Below, piece after piece: positions 9,158-17,086 of a stretch of 64,000 nucleotides of DNA. A program made the position numbers and the translations under genes. Position 1 is the first letter of the stretch, and each line of letters opens with the position of its first letter. Origin of the DNA: Porcincola intestinalis. GTDB taxonomy: Bacteria; Bacillota; Clostridia; Lachnospirales; Lachnospiraceae. Where the stretch lies: NCBI RefSeq assembly GCF_009696445.1, contig NZ_VULZ01000007.1, forward strand, positions 1-64,000, given 5' to 3'. The notes under the pieces are model-generated. The model was given only the letters and a program-made list of their open reading frames with translations, had not been told where the DNA came from and searched no databases.

Positions 9158-9439
9158 TTACTCCTCCACCTCGATCACCACATGGATCATATCGCCATCA
9201 TGTTTATTCAGTTTGTTCCGGATCGTCTTCAATACGCCGATGATATAGCAGACAGAACCGTCCGGATTCTTCACGCCCATGTTGACGATGCTTCCGTCAT
9301 ATGGGATACCGTCAAACAGCGCGTGAGCCTTCACACGCCCCTTGCCAAATTCTTCCCGGACATTCCATGGAAAAGGTACATAAGCACCGCCACTATCATC
9401 CATCTCATGGAGAATCGTGTCGTATTCATATTGTTTCAT
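9158..9439 (-). CDS. DUF1905 domain protein
   Basis: 93 residues, one DUF1905 domain: FPWNVREEFGKGRVKAHALFDGIPYDGSIVNMG, with YIIGVLKTIRNKLNKHDGD at the end. DUF1905 proteins are small beta-barrels of unknown function that often sit beside or fused to DUF1801-like domains, as here. The start may be ATG at 9439 or GTG at 9448, which overlaps the upstream TGA (GTGA) and would suggest translational coupling with the DUF2200 gene. No function can be assigned. Confidence 0.75.
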   Translation of the reverse strand: MKQYEYDTILHEMDDSGGAYVPFPWNVREEFGKGRVKAHALFDGIPYDGSIVNMGVKNPDGSVCYIIGVLKTIRNKLNKHDGDMIHVVIEVEE

Positions 9440-9444
9440 TCTGA

Positions 9445-9780
9445 TCACCGCAGCACTTTATCAAGAGGCTTGCCTTTGGACAGTTCATCTACCAGCTTGT
9501 CCAGCCAGCGGATCTTTTGCATGATTGGATCTTCAATGGTTTCCACCTGTACTCCGCATACTTTTCCTTTGATCAGTTCAGCCCTCGGATTCATGGCAGG
9601 CGCATGACTGAAAAAATCTCCATAGGTCATATCCTGATCAACCTGCTTCATATCGTATCCTGTCAGCCATTCGATGGTGGCATCCAGTTCTTCCTTTGAC
9701 CGGCCTTTACGTTCCACCTTCTGCAGCAATAATGGATAGATTTTTGAAACCCTCATGTCAAAAATGCTCTGTCGTGCCAT
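9445..9780 (-). CDS. DUF2200 family protein
   Basis: 111 residues (MARQSIFDMRVSKIYPLLLQ...), matching the DUF2200 family by the sequence VSKIYPLLLQKVERKGRSKEEL and GYDxxQ. The start at 9780 is set by GAGGAGGGATACT directly upstream; the open frame continues upstream without a start that has a ribosome site. First gene of the minus-strand DUF operon running to 8335. Function unknown. Confidence 0.75.
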   Translation of the reverse strand: MARQSIFDMRVSKIYPLLLQKVERKGRSKEELDATIEWLTGYDMKQVDQDMTYGDFFSHAPAMNPRAELIKGKVCGVQVETIEDPIMQKIRWLDKLVDELSKGKPLDKVLR

Positions 9781-10184
9781 AGTATCCCTCCTCATACCCG
9801 ATTCTACCATGAGCGTATATTGTAACAAACGTTTTCCGTTGAGCCAATCGGTATTCCTGTGTTCTTGAGCATAAAAAAACAGCCTCTCACTGGATGTGAA
9901 AGACTGATATGTATCATCAGCTATGAAGTTTTCAGTTTGACAAACTGGAATGCAGCCAATCTGATAAATTATGAATCTTGATGCCTTCATAGTCATAGGT
10001 CTCATGCCTCCAAAGGATAGTGCTATGAAAAAAGATATGGGGTGCGGACGCGGCAAGAAGAAAAAGGAATACAAGCCATATGAGCTTTCCAGATCCCTAG
10101 GCGCAATCTTTATTCGCATAGCAAAAGCGCACCCATGCCTACTATTTAGTAAAACACGAGTGCGCCCATAGTTTCTAATGATTA
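9781..10184. other. 404-base intergenic stretch, promoter side of the DUF operon
   Basis: No convincing gene. Both strands contain short open frames without ribosome sites. A minus-strand hairpin (GCGCAC 10127-10132 with GTGCGC 10160-10165, then TTTTGC) could terminate the acetyltransferase gene to the right; the loop is long (27 nt), so this is weak. I see no clear promoter for the DUF operon; it may be a relic of transcription from further upstream. Confidence 0.35.
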
Positions 10185-10628
10185 TTATACATTCATAACA
10201 AGTTCAATTTCATCTTCATCCTCAACTCCCGTAGGCGAAAAACCAATATTTTCATATAGCGCTTTGGCTACATAATTATTTTTATTACAGGTTAGTGCAA
10301 TTCTGCCAGAATCACCGAATGGTTTTTCTTTTATATATTCAATAATTTGGTTAAGCGCAGCTCTACCATAACCTTTACCTTGCAAAGATTCATCAATCAT
10401 CATATGCCAAATATCATACTCAGGTACATCATAATCATATATCACCATGACATACCCAACCATCTTTTCATCAGCATATATCCCAAAGGGTTGACATTGA
10501 CTCCTATATACATAAGCCTGCGCTAGACTTCGTACCGGATGAGAAACATACTCCTCTTGACCTTTAGCTAACTTGAGATTAAATGCATCTACAAAATTGT
10601 CCTCGTTAATTGCCTTCAAACTAATCAT
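10185..10628 (-). CDS. GNAT-family N-acetyltransferase (spermidine acetyltransferase-like)
   Basis: 147 residues, single GNAT domain. The acetyl-CoA loop is IDESLQGKGYGRAAL (Q/R-x-x-G-x-G/A pattern) and the C-terminal strand has ALYENIGFSPTG. The order VGYVMVIYDYD and YDIWHMMID resembles BltD/PaiA-type polyamine acetyltransferases, but the substrate is not certain. The gene is strongly AT-rich compared with the sugar cluster, suggesting transfer. TGGAGGAAGACT precedes the ATG. It stands alone on the minus strand between the DUF operon and the IS remnants. Confidence 0.8.
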   Translation of the reverse strand: MISLKAINEDNFVDAFNLKLAKGQEEYVSHPVRSLAQAYVYRSQCQPFGIYADEKMVGYVMVIYDYDVPEYDIWHMMIDESLQGKGYGRAALNQIIEYIKEKPFGDSGRIALTCNKNNYVAKALYENIGFSPTGVEDEDEIELVMNV

Positions 10629-10754
10629 AGTCTTCCTCCATAAATATTCTGGTTCACTGATTCATTTGATCTTGTATGAATATCTACGAAAGCCATGACC
10701 TTTTCAGATGTCTGCCCGTGCAATTAGGGTAGTCGCTTAACAGTCTTGTGGTAT

Positions 10755-10781
10755 AAAAAAGCCGTGGCAAAAGTCCACGGC
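10755..10781 (-). terminator. Intrinsic terminator behind the 22-residue ORF
   Basis: On the minus strand GCCGTGG and CCACGGC form a perfect 7-bp stem (10761-10781) with a 7-nt loop, followed by a run of six T. It ends transcription coming from the small ORF or the IS30 remnant. Confidence 0.7.
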
Positions 10782-10797
10782 ATCTACTCATAATAAA

Positions 10798-10866
10798 TTA
10801 AACAAAGATTACCGAGGGCTTCATAAGATATTCAGGTATAATATTTATTCCACTTGTCATCATCAT
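10798..10866 (-). CDS. Tiny ORF with a strong ribosome site, 20-22 residues
   Basis: The peptide is MMMTSGINIIPEYLMKPSVI plus FV. It has a near-perfect ribosome site (AGGAGGTG) with ATG codons 4, 7 and 10 bases downstream; the second (10863) or third (10860) is best placed. A TTGACA at 10922-10917 could serve as -35, though the -10 (GTAAAT or TAAATT) is weak. An intrinsic terminator follows 17 bases after the stop. So it has the parts of a stand-alone mini-gene. I do not recognise the peptide; it could be a leader, a signal peptide or a remnant beside the IS30 end. Confidence 0.4.
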   Translation of the reverse strand: MMMTSGINIIPEYLMKPSVIFV

Positions 10867-10966
10867 GAAGCACCTCCTCTCTGAATAAGGATAATTTACT
10901 ACAATATTTGCAAATCTGTCAAAAAAATGCATTCGTAAATTGCAATAACAAGTTGGACACCCTCCG

Positions 10967-11656
10967 CTAGGCAGTAGCCTGGTAGATTCGGTCGATTTCC
11001 TCCTCAAAGATTTCATCCGGGGTCTTGTAACCCAGAACCTTCCTTGGAAGGCAGTTACACCAGGTCTCCACATCGGAGATCTGCTGACCGGTAAAGTCAT
11101 CAATCCGCTTACCCTTTGGTATGAACCTTCTGATCAGGCCGTTATGCCGCTCTACGGTTCCCTTATCGCAGGACGTGTAGGGATGAGCATAGTAGACAAG
11201 CGTATCAGCCATCTTCTCAAGCTCTGATAGGTCGGCGAATTCCGAACCATTACCGGTCGTGATTGTTTTGAACACTTCACTGAAGTGTTCGCTGTAAGTC
11301 TCCTGAAGCTGTTTGATTGCCTCCATGACACACCCTGATGTCTTATTTGAAATCGGAAGCATCAGGAACTCACGGCTTTTGCGTTCAGCAAGAGTGAGCA
11401 GAGCCTGATCATCCAGGGTCTTAGCGCCCAATACGAGGTCACATTCCCAGTGCCCGAATTCCTCACGGGATTCGATCTCCCTTGGACGTTCCGTGGTGCT
11501 GCGACCTAGCTTTTTCTTATTGATCCGAGATCTATGGTTCTTGAACTTACGCTTCAGCTTTTCGGGAAGGTTATGGTTCCTGATGCCAAAGAGTCCAAGA
11601 TCAACATAGCGGTAAAGTGTTTTTGTGCAGACGATCTGTCCTCTGGTAAATGATAA
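10967..11656 (-). pseudogene. IS30-family transposase, truncated and catalytically broken
   Basis: The frame reads without a stop from the IS3 end at about 11656 to 10967 and encodes the C-terminal 230 or so residues of an IS30-type transposase: GHWECDLVLGAKT, then the DDE region and GTVERHNGLIRRFIPKG. The N-terminal HTH is missing, cut at the border of the IS3-family element. The second catalytic Asp, normally in a DNGSEFA motif, is Gly here (TGNGSEFADL). The gene is therefore dead twice over. A short stretch to about 10930 may be the IS30 terminal repeat. Confidence 0.8.
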
Positions 11657-13005
11657 GGGGGTGCGGACATTTTCTTGGACTGCCTAAGTAGCAATTCCAA
11701 GACTACGTCTGTACTCCAAAGGGCTCATGTTACCAAGTGATACCTTGATCCGTTTTTCATTATACCAAACGAGGTAATCATTTAAGATACTCATGAATTC
11801 TGGCAGGGTGATATTTTCCCATTTCCGGCTATAAAACATTTCGTTCTTTAGTCTTCCAAACAATCCTTCACAAGCTGAATTATCAGGAGAGCACCCTTTC
11901 TTTGACATGGACCGTTTAAGACCTGCTCTGTTCATGCGTTCAATCCATCCCGGCCAACGATAGTGGCAGCCTCGATCACTGTGGATCAGAGGATACTCTT
12001 CCTTGGATAAAGTAGCAATAGCCTTATCCAGCATTTCATTTACCAGAGCTGCGTTTGGTGCTGTGCTTATCGTCCATTCAGGAAGCATGCCATCAAAGCA
12101 ATCAACAATAGAAGAAAGATATACTTTTCCTGCAGGAATTGCGAATTCTGTGATATCTGTCGGCCACTTCTGATTGGGGCATTCCGCATGAAAATCCCGT
12201 CGTACAAGATTTGGCACTTCAGGAGATATTTCCCCTTTATAAGAACTGTATTTTTGTCTCGATTTGATTCTCAGAAACAGCCCTTCTTCCCGCATCAGTC
12301 GACGCACTATTTTTTCAGAGACTGTGAACCCATTCTTTTTGAGCACGGCATGAATCCGCCTATAACCATAGCAAGTTAAAATCATTGGCAGCGTATATCG
12401 ATCTTTTAAGGCGTCAACGATTGCTGCCTTCTCCTTGTTCTTCAATGGAGCTTTGCTGACGCCTGGGGCTTTTTTTAAGACATTGATGGTCTCTTTCAGT
12501 ATATCTATCTCAAGCTGCATTTCCACCATCTGTTGCTTGAGCGAAGAGATCTCGTTCGTTGAAGAAGGTATTCCCTTCTTAAGTATACCTCTTGGATCAT
12601 CTTTGGAATTCATTAGTCTTGCCGGCCTTCCGGATAGATATTTTCGACGCCATGTATAAATGGAAGCGCGACTGTATCCTGTTTCTTCTGAGACTAATTG
12701 TACGTTTTCTCCTTCGATAAAGCAACGATGGAGAATAGCAAGCTTTGTTTCAAATGATGGATGAAGGGGATGATTTGGTGCATTATTTATTTGTTTTCGT
12801 TCAGCTTTCTTCTTGGGAGGAGCATTTCGTTGCTTTAACCATAGATACAAACCTGCCCGACTCTCTGGATACCCCAGCGATTGCATGACTTTTGTGACGG
12901 AATGGCATTTATCATACAATGCCAACGCTTTTTCTCGTTGTTCTTTTGAATACATTTCGTGCTCCCTTTCAGAGCCCTTCAAAGTCCAGCTTTTTGTCCG
13001 CCCCA
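11657..13005 (-). mobile_element. IS3-family insertion sequence, apparently intact
   Basis: About 1.35 kb. The ends carry imperfect inverted repeats: CGGACA-6nt-TGGACT at 11664-11681 and its complement AGTCCA-6nt-TGTCCG at 12983-13000. One transposase gene fills the element. The left end abuts a truncated IS30 transposase, and the right end abuts unrelated sequence, so one-sided deletion followed or accompanied insertion. No clean target duplication can be seen because the outermost bases are ambiguous. Confidence 0.75.
11684..12955 (-). CDS. IS3-family transposase, single-frame (OrfA-OrfB fused)
   Basis: About 423 residues from MYSKEQREKALALYDK, which follows AGGGAGCACGAA at a good distance. 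The N-terminal half has two HTH units (one near 5-40, the other near 70-120: ETGYSRASIYTWRRKYL) and a leucine-rich coiled coil (EISSLKQQMVEMQLEIDILKE). The C-terminal half is an rve integrase domain with the DDE triad: TDITEF, HSDRGCHY and NSACEGLFGRLKNEM. In most IS3 elements OrfA and OrfB need a frameshift; here both are in one frame. No defect seen, so it is probably active. Confidence 0.9.
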   Translation of the reverse strand: MYSKEQREKALALYDKCHSVTKVMQSLGYPESRAGLYLWLKQRNAPPKKKAERKQINNAPNHPLHPSFETKLAILHRCFIEGENVQLVSEETGYSRASIYTWRRKYLSGRPARLMNSKDDPRGILKKGIPSSTNEISSLKQQMVEMQLEIDILKETINVLKKAPGVSKAPLKNKEKAAIVDALKDRYTLPMILTCYGYRRIHAVLKKNGFTVSEKIVRRLMREEGLFLRIKSRQKYSSYKGEISPEVPNLVRRDFHAECPNQKWPTDITEFAIPAGKVYLSSIVDCFDGMLPEWTISTAPNAALVNEMLDKAIATLSKEEYPLIHSDRGCHYRWPGWIERMNRAGLKRSMSKKGCSPDNSACEGLFGRLKNEMFYSRKWENITLPEFMSILNDYLVWYNEKRIKVSLGNMSPLEYRRSLGIAT

Positions 13006-13094
13006 TCGATTCAATGCTTCATCAGATTGTAAATGCAGAAGACTTTAACGGTTCAAGCCGAGTTTGTCTTTTCAGCACATTGTGTGATATTCAA

Positions 13095-13295
13095 TTATGT
13101 TGGCACCGCCGGGATGACCGGCGGATTTTTCGGTTCCTTTATTATCTTAATAGTAGCGCCATGCTTACCTGCTTCATAGTACAACTCTGCCTGACATTTC
13201 GGACAGCGCACATATGATTTCGTACCACCGAAGGATTTGCTTAATACGGAGCCACAGCTGCTACAACATACCGTTTGCAGGAAGTCCTCACTCAT
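13095..13295 (-). CDS. Mini zinc-ribbon protein, about 66 residues
   Basis: Two cysteine pairs, CCSSCGS (about 10-15) and CPKCQAELYY (about 32-41), make a zinc ribbon; a basic Lys-rich strand and a PPVIPAVPT tail follow. Start at 13295 (MSEDFLQTV) is chosen for the GGGGG 8 bases upstream. Only 12 bases separate it from the HTH gene at 13308, so the two are one operon. The same pattern (HTH gene then tiny zinc ribbon) recurs at 14444-15855. Function unknown; possibilities are RNA or DNA binding or an accessory to the regulator. Confidence 0.65.
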   Translation of the reverse strand: MSEDFLQTVCCSSCGSVLSKSFGGTKSYVRCPKCQAELYYEAGKHGATIKIIKEPKNPPVIPAVPT

Positions 13296-13307
13296 AAGCA
13301 TCACCCC

Positions 13308-14261
13308 CTACTTTAGATAATCAGCAATTATACTTCTTACTTCTGGAGAAATCTCTGCATCCATTTCCTGTGATTGCACAAGGTGCATTAGTTCCTCCCC
13401 TTTGTTTTCTATTACACGGAACCTGTCATCACTTGAGTAAAAGGCTTTCTCAACGATATATCCAGGTTTACCTTTAATCATCATAGGTGTAAGAAAAACA
13501 AAATCAAAGAAATACGAGTCTTTTTTACCATCTATCCCAAAACCGATCATTGCAAATTCCTTACCGTCTACAATTGACGCACAAGTATAGACATCATCTG
13601 CAAGTACAAACTTATAATCTGGGTTCATATGGTCATTCGCATGATATACAACCTTACCGTTTTCTTCCTCGGTAAACACCTCTGTATTCCTTAAGGTGTC
13701 GGAGAGATAACACACTGCACCACCACGATTTTCCCACTTTATATCGTTCCGAGCAGTCTGCTTACAGAGCTTATCAAGAAACTGTGTGACTAGCTTTGCA
13801 TTACTATTCGGGATCATCAAATCGGCTTCAATAAGAGTCCTTATGTCGATCTCAAACAGTCGTGCTATCTTCCACACAACATCAATACTGAGCTTTTTTG
13901 CCGAGTTTTCCTTTGCTGTACGAGAGATATATCCTGCGCTCACGCCGATGAGTTGCTCAAGTTCTCCCATACGCAGATTAAGCTTTCGCAGAAAATAATT
14001 GATATTGCTTATCAAGTGACTGTTGTCGTATTCACCCAGAGAGTCGATGTACTCTTTGATATAACCCTCCTGCTCCTGTAAAAGGTCATCGTAGCCGCCT
14101 GGTTCCTCATCATGCATTAGGCCGCTTAAGTATGTTTCCAGTGCTGCCTTTACTTCCAATGCACGAATCAACTCGTCTATATTCTCAGGCTCTACAAGCC
14201 TATACTCTTCACCGTAGATATCGAAACGACCTTCCATCGCTTCATCAAATTGTCGAGACAT
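13308..14261 (-). CDS. XRE-family HTH protein with large unknown C-terminal domain
   Basis: 317 residues from MSRQFDEAMEGRFDIYGEEY, preceded by AAGGAGGGATATT. The first 75 residues are acidic and helical; the HTH lies near 90-150 (NINYFLRKLNLRMGELEQLI, VSAGYISRTAK, then LSIDVVWKIARLFEID). The last 150 residues form an unknown beta-rich domain containing DVYTCASIVDGKEFAMIGF and SYFFDFVFL. It does not match a known effector that I recognise. Its HTH in mid-protein between two extra domains is unusual for a simple repressor. It is followed by a mini zinc-ribbon gene. Confidence 0.7.
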   Translation of the reverse strand: MSRQFDEAMEGRFDIYGEEYRLVEPENIDELIRALEVKAALETYLSGLMHDEEPGGYDDLLQEQEGYIKEYIDSLGEYDNSHLISNINYFLRKLNLRMGELEQLIGVSAGYISRTAKENSAKKLSIDVVWKIARLFEIDIRTLIEADLMIPNSNAKLVTQFLDKLCKQTARNDIKWENRGGAVCYLSDTLRNTEVFTEEENGKVVYHANDHMNPDYKFVLADDVYTCASIVDGKEFAMIGFGIDGKKDSYFFDFVFLTPMMIKGKPGYIVEKAFYSSDDRFRVIENKGEELMHLVQSQEMDAEISPEVRSIIADYLK

Positions 14262-14443
14262 AATATCCCTCCTTCTTATTACTTGTGCCGTCATTTTATA
14301 ATTTGATCCATAGAATGTCAATAGTTCAAACGATAAATAAAGTTGAACCTGTACGGGGTTGTAATAACAAAAAATGCCTGTCGAGACAGAATTCCTCTAC
14401 TAAGGTTCTCTGCTCATCAGGCGCTGGTAGTTATGGTGATCGA

Positions 14444-14617
14444 TCATACTCCGATTTGCTCAGTACGAACTTTTTTCTTCATAAAGATAACCCGGATGAC
14501 ATTTCCGCACCGCTGGCATATTATAACGATCGCACCAGTAGTCTCTGGAGTAAAGTCAAATAGTCGTTTGTTCTTACAGCAGGGGCAGCCACCCGGGATT
14601 GATTGATCCTCGGTCAT
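14444..14617 (-). CDS. Mini zinc-ribbon protein, 57 residues
   Basis: Translated by eye from the minus strand: MTEDQSIPGGCPCCKNKRLF, then a strand, then ICQRCGNVIRVIF and a basic KKKVRTEQIGV tail. CPCC and CQRC form a zinc ribbon of the small ribosomal/transcription type. Its ATG overlaps the TGA of the HTH-ImmA gene (ATGA at 14617-14614) and is preceded by GGAGGGG, so translation is coupled. Cysteine spacing parallels the 66-residue zinc ribbon at 13095, although the sequences differ. Role unknown. Confidence 0.7.
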   Translation of the reverse strand: MTEDQSIPGGCPCCKNKRLFDFTPETTGAIVIICQRCGNVIRVIFMKKKVRTEQIGV

Positions 14618-15855
14618 GCGTCCCCTCCTGTTGTTGTCTTCTTAATATTCAATTGCAGTATTTTTGTTTCAGGCTCAACCTGTATGGTCTCCGTAGGTTC
14701 CGGAACTATCGTTCCTTCCCGTAATCCCATAAGATCAGTCAAATCCTTGTCTGAAAGAAGGATTCCATATTTTGCAAACTGCACTCTTAATTCATGGGAG
14801 TCAAGGTAACCACCCTCAAATAGAATGTCCAAAGCACCCTGGAATATTGTACTGTTAAGATCCCCAGGAGCATCACCAGGTTCATGTTTTCTCCATCCAT
14901 TCTTCGATACCTGACGCATCATATAAGAAAACTGATTTCCAGTGATAATACCAAGCTGTCTAGCCCTATACATCATGGCCTGCATCGACACACGCCACTT
15001 TTTCTTAAGATGCCTGTAATAATCAATCTCTGTAGCGTATGCTACTATATCCCTTCTGAACGCCCGTTTCGGAAGAAGAAGAGCACTTGCAAACATATTC
15101 GCCTGATCCTCACGCGCCTTAAAAGCATCTTTATCCAGGTCCTCGTTGCTTTCTTCCCAGGGATGAAGCAGAATGTGTCCCAACTCATGAGCCATATCAA
15201 ACCGTAAACGCTCTATCGGTTTCTCCCCCAATGCCAAAGCAATAATGAAAACATATCCTTGCTCTCGACCTTTACCCAAGCGAACTCTCTGGCTGAAAGC
15301 ATCTATTTCTGACGCCACATTTCGGGAACTTGTGACAATGATTCCATGAGATTCCAAAACATACTGGAAATTATCTATCGGTCCGGTTCCAAGCCCCCAC
15401 TGTTGCCTCACCTGATTTGCTATCTCTTCAATCTTCGCAAACATTTCCGGAGAGTTGGTATAGTTCAAGTCATCATTCTGTTCAAACTCTATCTTAGGAA
15501 GATCCAGCTGTGGCAATTCCACATAATCCAAAATGACATCGTACATTTTTGCCACATATTCCATTTTTATTGCCTGCGCTCTTTGTGCGGTCTTGGTGGC
15601 TGCTGCCTGTGAACGGAAATATGTATTGTCAGTCGCAGTGGTACACAGATCTTCTACCATAAAATAATCCGCAGGAAAATCCAAAACCTGAGCAATCTTT
15701 ATAACATTTTCATAGGGCGGCACATTTAACCCATTGGCGTAATTGGAAAGGGATTGTTTTTTGATTCCGATCTTATCCGCAAGCTCGGTCATTTTCATTC
15801 CCCTGAATTGCAACGCCTCCTTTAATCTTGTGCCATTAAATTTCCTATTGTTCAT
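14614..15855 (-). CDS. XRE HTH plus ImmA/IrrE-type zinc metallopeptidase
   Basis: 413 residues. N-terminal XRE HTH (about 8-65: LKEALQFRGMKMTELADKIG, then KKQSLSNYANGLN). The middle (about 180-290) is an ImmA/IrrE (peptidase M78) domain with the zinc motif FDMAHELGHILLH and a downstream acidic EDQANMFASALLLPKRAF. Such proteins act as regulators cleaved or cleaving in mobile elements and in toxin-antitoxin pairs of the HTH/Zn-peptidase type. The C-terminal 100 residues are an unknown helical domain. It lies 21 bases after the 268-residue unknown protein and overlaps the mini zinc ribbon, so it is a three-gene operon. Confidence 0.85.
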   Translation of the reverse strand: MNNRKFNGTRLKEALQFRGMKMTELADKIGIKKQSLSNYANGLNVPPYENVIKIAQVLDFPADYFMVEDLCTTATDNTYFRSQAAATKTAQRAQAIKMEYVAKMYDVILDYVELPQLDLPKIEFEQNDDLNYTNSPEMFAKIEEIANQVRQQWGLGTGPIDNFQYVLESHGIIVTSSRNVASEIDAFSQRVRLGKGREQGYVFIIALALGEKPIERLRFDMAHELGHILLHPWEESNEDLDKDAFKAREDQANMFASALLLPKRAFRRDIVAYATEIDYYRHLKKKWRVSMQAMMYRARQLGIITGNQFSYMMRQVSKNGWRKHEPGDAPGDLNSTIFQGALDILFEGGYLDSHELRVQFAKYGILLSDKDLTDLMGLREGTIVPEPTETIQVEPETKILQLNIKKTTTGGDA

Positions 15856-15876
15856 AATAATCAGAAACAGACTACA

Positions 15877-16683
15877 TTATGCCTGTTTCCCAACCTCCTC
15901 ACGTTTTGTCGAGATTTCCGGCTTTTTGTCCGGCTCATTGGAATTCTTACTCTTGATGTCTTTTCTTACCTTAACAAGACTGTGGGCATCCCTCTTCTGA
16001 GGTGCTTCCTCCACAGCAGCAACCTCAGCTGTCAATGTGCTAAAGTCAGGTTGCAGAAGATCCATTAGCGAAATATCTTTTACGACATCCAGATCCGCAT
16101 CAAGAATTAAAAGTGATAGACTTTTTATCTCCAACCGCTCGGTTTCATAAGCAATAACGCAATGACGGTACCCTTCGTCTTGGCTGATTGCCGCCGCATC
16201 AATGATGCTGTCAAAGTCAGCTCCATACACTTCATCTGCGAACGGCGGATCAAAATCAACGCCTTCCATATCCGCAAGTGTCATCTGCTTGCATTCAGCT
16301 TTAAGATCCCCGTTAAGCACATGGCACATAGACTGCAGATAATGCGGATTCTTTCTCCCTTTTACTCCCTTGATTCTGTTCAAAGTTGGTCTGGCAGAAA
16401 TCGTAATTGTGATATTATGCTTCCGATCTATCAGAAGACTTCCTGTCCACACAAAGCGCTTGAAGTGTTTCAGTTCGAGATTATCATTGATGGCGACCAC
16501 CATATCCCGAAGGTTTGTGTTGATAAAATCCCCCCTGAGAAGTATGATCGCATTGTTAGTGTCCATATTGCTCCCTGTAAGGTAGCTTCTGGTATCAAGA
16601 CCAATAGCCTTGGCAAGAGCATTTACAATCAACCTAAGCTCGGGTTGGATATCGATCACATCAAATTCATCCATAATATTCAA
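15877..16683 (-). CDS. Unrecognised 268-residue protein in operon with HTH-ImmA
   Basis: I do not recognise this family with confidence. Residues 1-130 are a mixed alpha/beta region (FDVIDIQPELRLIVNALAKA, later FVWTGSLLIDRKHNITITIS), then an acidic strand-rich region to about 215. The tail (about 220-268) is Lys/Glu-rich and probably disordered. The start is likely TTG at 16683, since AAGGAG lies 8 bases upstream; ATG at 16674 is the alternative. First gene of the operon with the HTH-peptidase and zinc ribbon. It could be the substrate, partner or effector of the peptidase module. Confidence 0.6.
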   Translation of the reverse strand: MNIMDEFDVIDIQPELRLIVNALAKAIGLDTRSYLTGSNMDTNNAIILLRGDFINTNLRDMVVAINDNLELKHFKRFVWTGSLLIDRKHNITITISARPTLNRIKGVKGRKNPHYLQSMCHVLNGDLKAECKQMTLADMEGVDFDPPFADEVYGADFDSIIDAAAISQDEGYRHCVIAYETERLEIKSLSLLILDADLDVVKDISLMDLLQPDFSTLTAEVAAVEEAPQKRDAHSLVKVRKDIKSKNSNEPDKKPEISTKREEVGKQA

Positions 16684-16865
16684 GGTGATTTCTCCTTTCA
16701 GAATTCTCTATTATTCATTTTACATAAATTCTTTGATTTGTCAATCGTGAATGCATGTTTCCAGTAATTTTGTCCATTTTGTTCCAATATAGTTTAATTG
16801 TTGCTTATAATCCGTTGCTTTAAATTCCGTTTACTTTTATAATGTTTAGCCGGAGGTACAGAAAA

Positions 16866-17075
16866 ATGATTCAAGAAGAACTCGGCAAACGAATTCGTGA
16901 ACTCAGAACCAGCAAAACTGGCTTGAGCCAAGAAAAGTTTGCTCATAAGATAGAGATGGACCGGACATACTTTGCCTCTGTTGAAGCAGGCAAGCGTAAC
17001 ATTTCAATAACAAACATTAAGAAGATTGCCGATGGCTTGGATGTAACGCTTAGTGAACTCTTTACCGGCCTGTAA
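16866..17075 (+). CDS. Small XRE-family regulator (control-protein-like)
   Basis: 69 residues, essentially a single HTH: LGKRIRELRTSKTGLSQEKF, KIEMDRTYFASVEAGKRNIS, then IKKIADGLDVTLSELF. The sequence style (DRTYFASVEAGKRN) is that of controller proteins linked to restriction-modification genes. Start at 16866 is set by GGAGGTACAG; the longer frame from 16842 is not supported. Eleven bases separate it from the glycosylase gene, forming a + strand operon (XRE, glycosylase, unknown) that converges on the R-M locus at 18070-21260. Confidence 0.8.
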   Translation: MIQEELGKRIRELRTSKTGLSQEKFAHKIEMDRTYFASVEAGKRNISITNIKKIADGLDVTLSELFTGL

Positions 17076-17086
17076 ATGGAGGGTAT

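Noticed and set aside
14285-14606. Plus-strand open frames near 14285-14606
   Set aside because: They overlap the well-supported minus-strand zinc-ribbon gene and lack ribosome sites.
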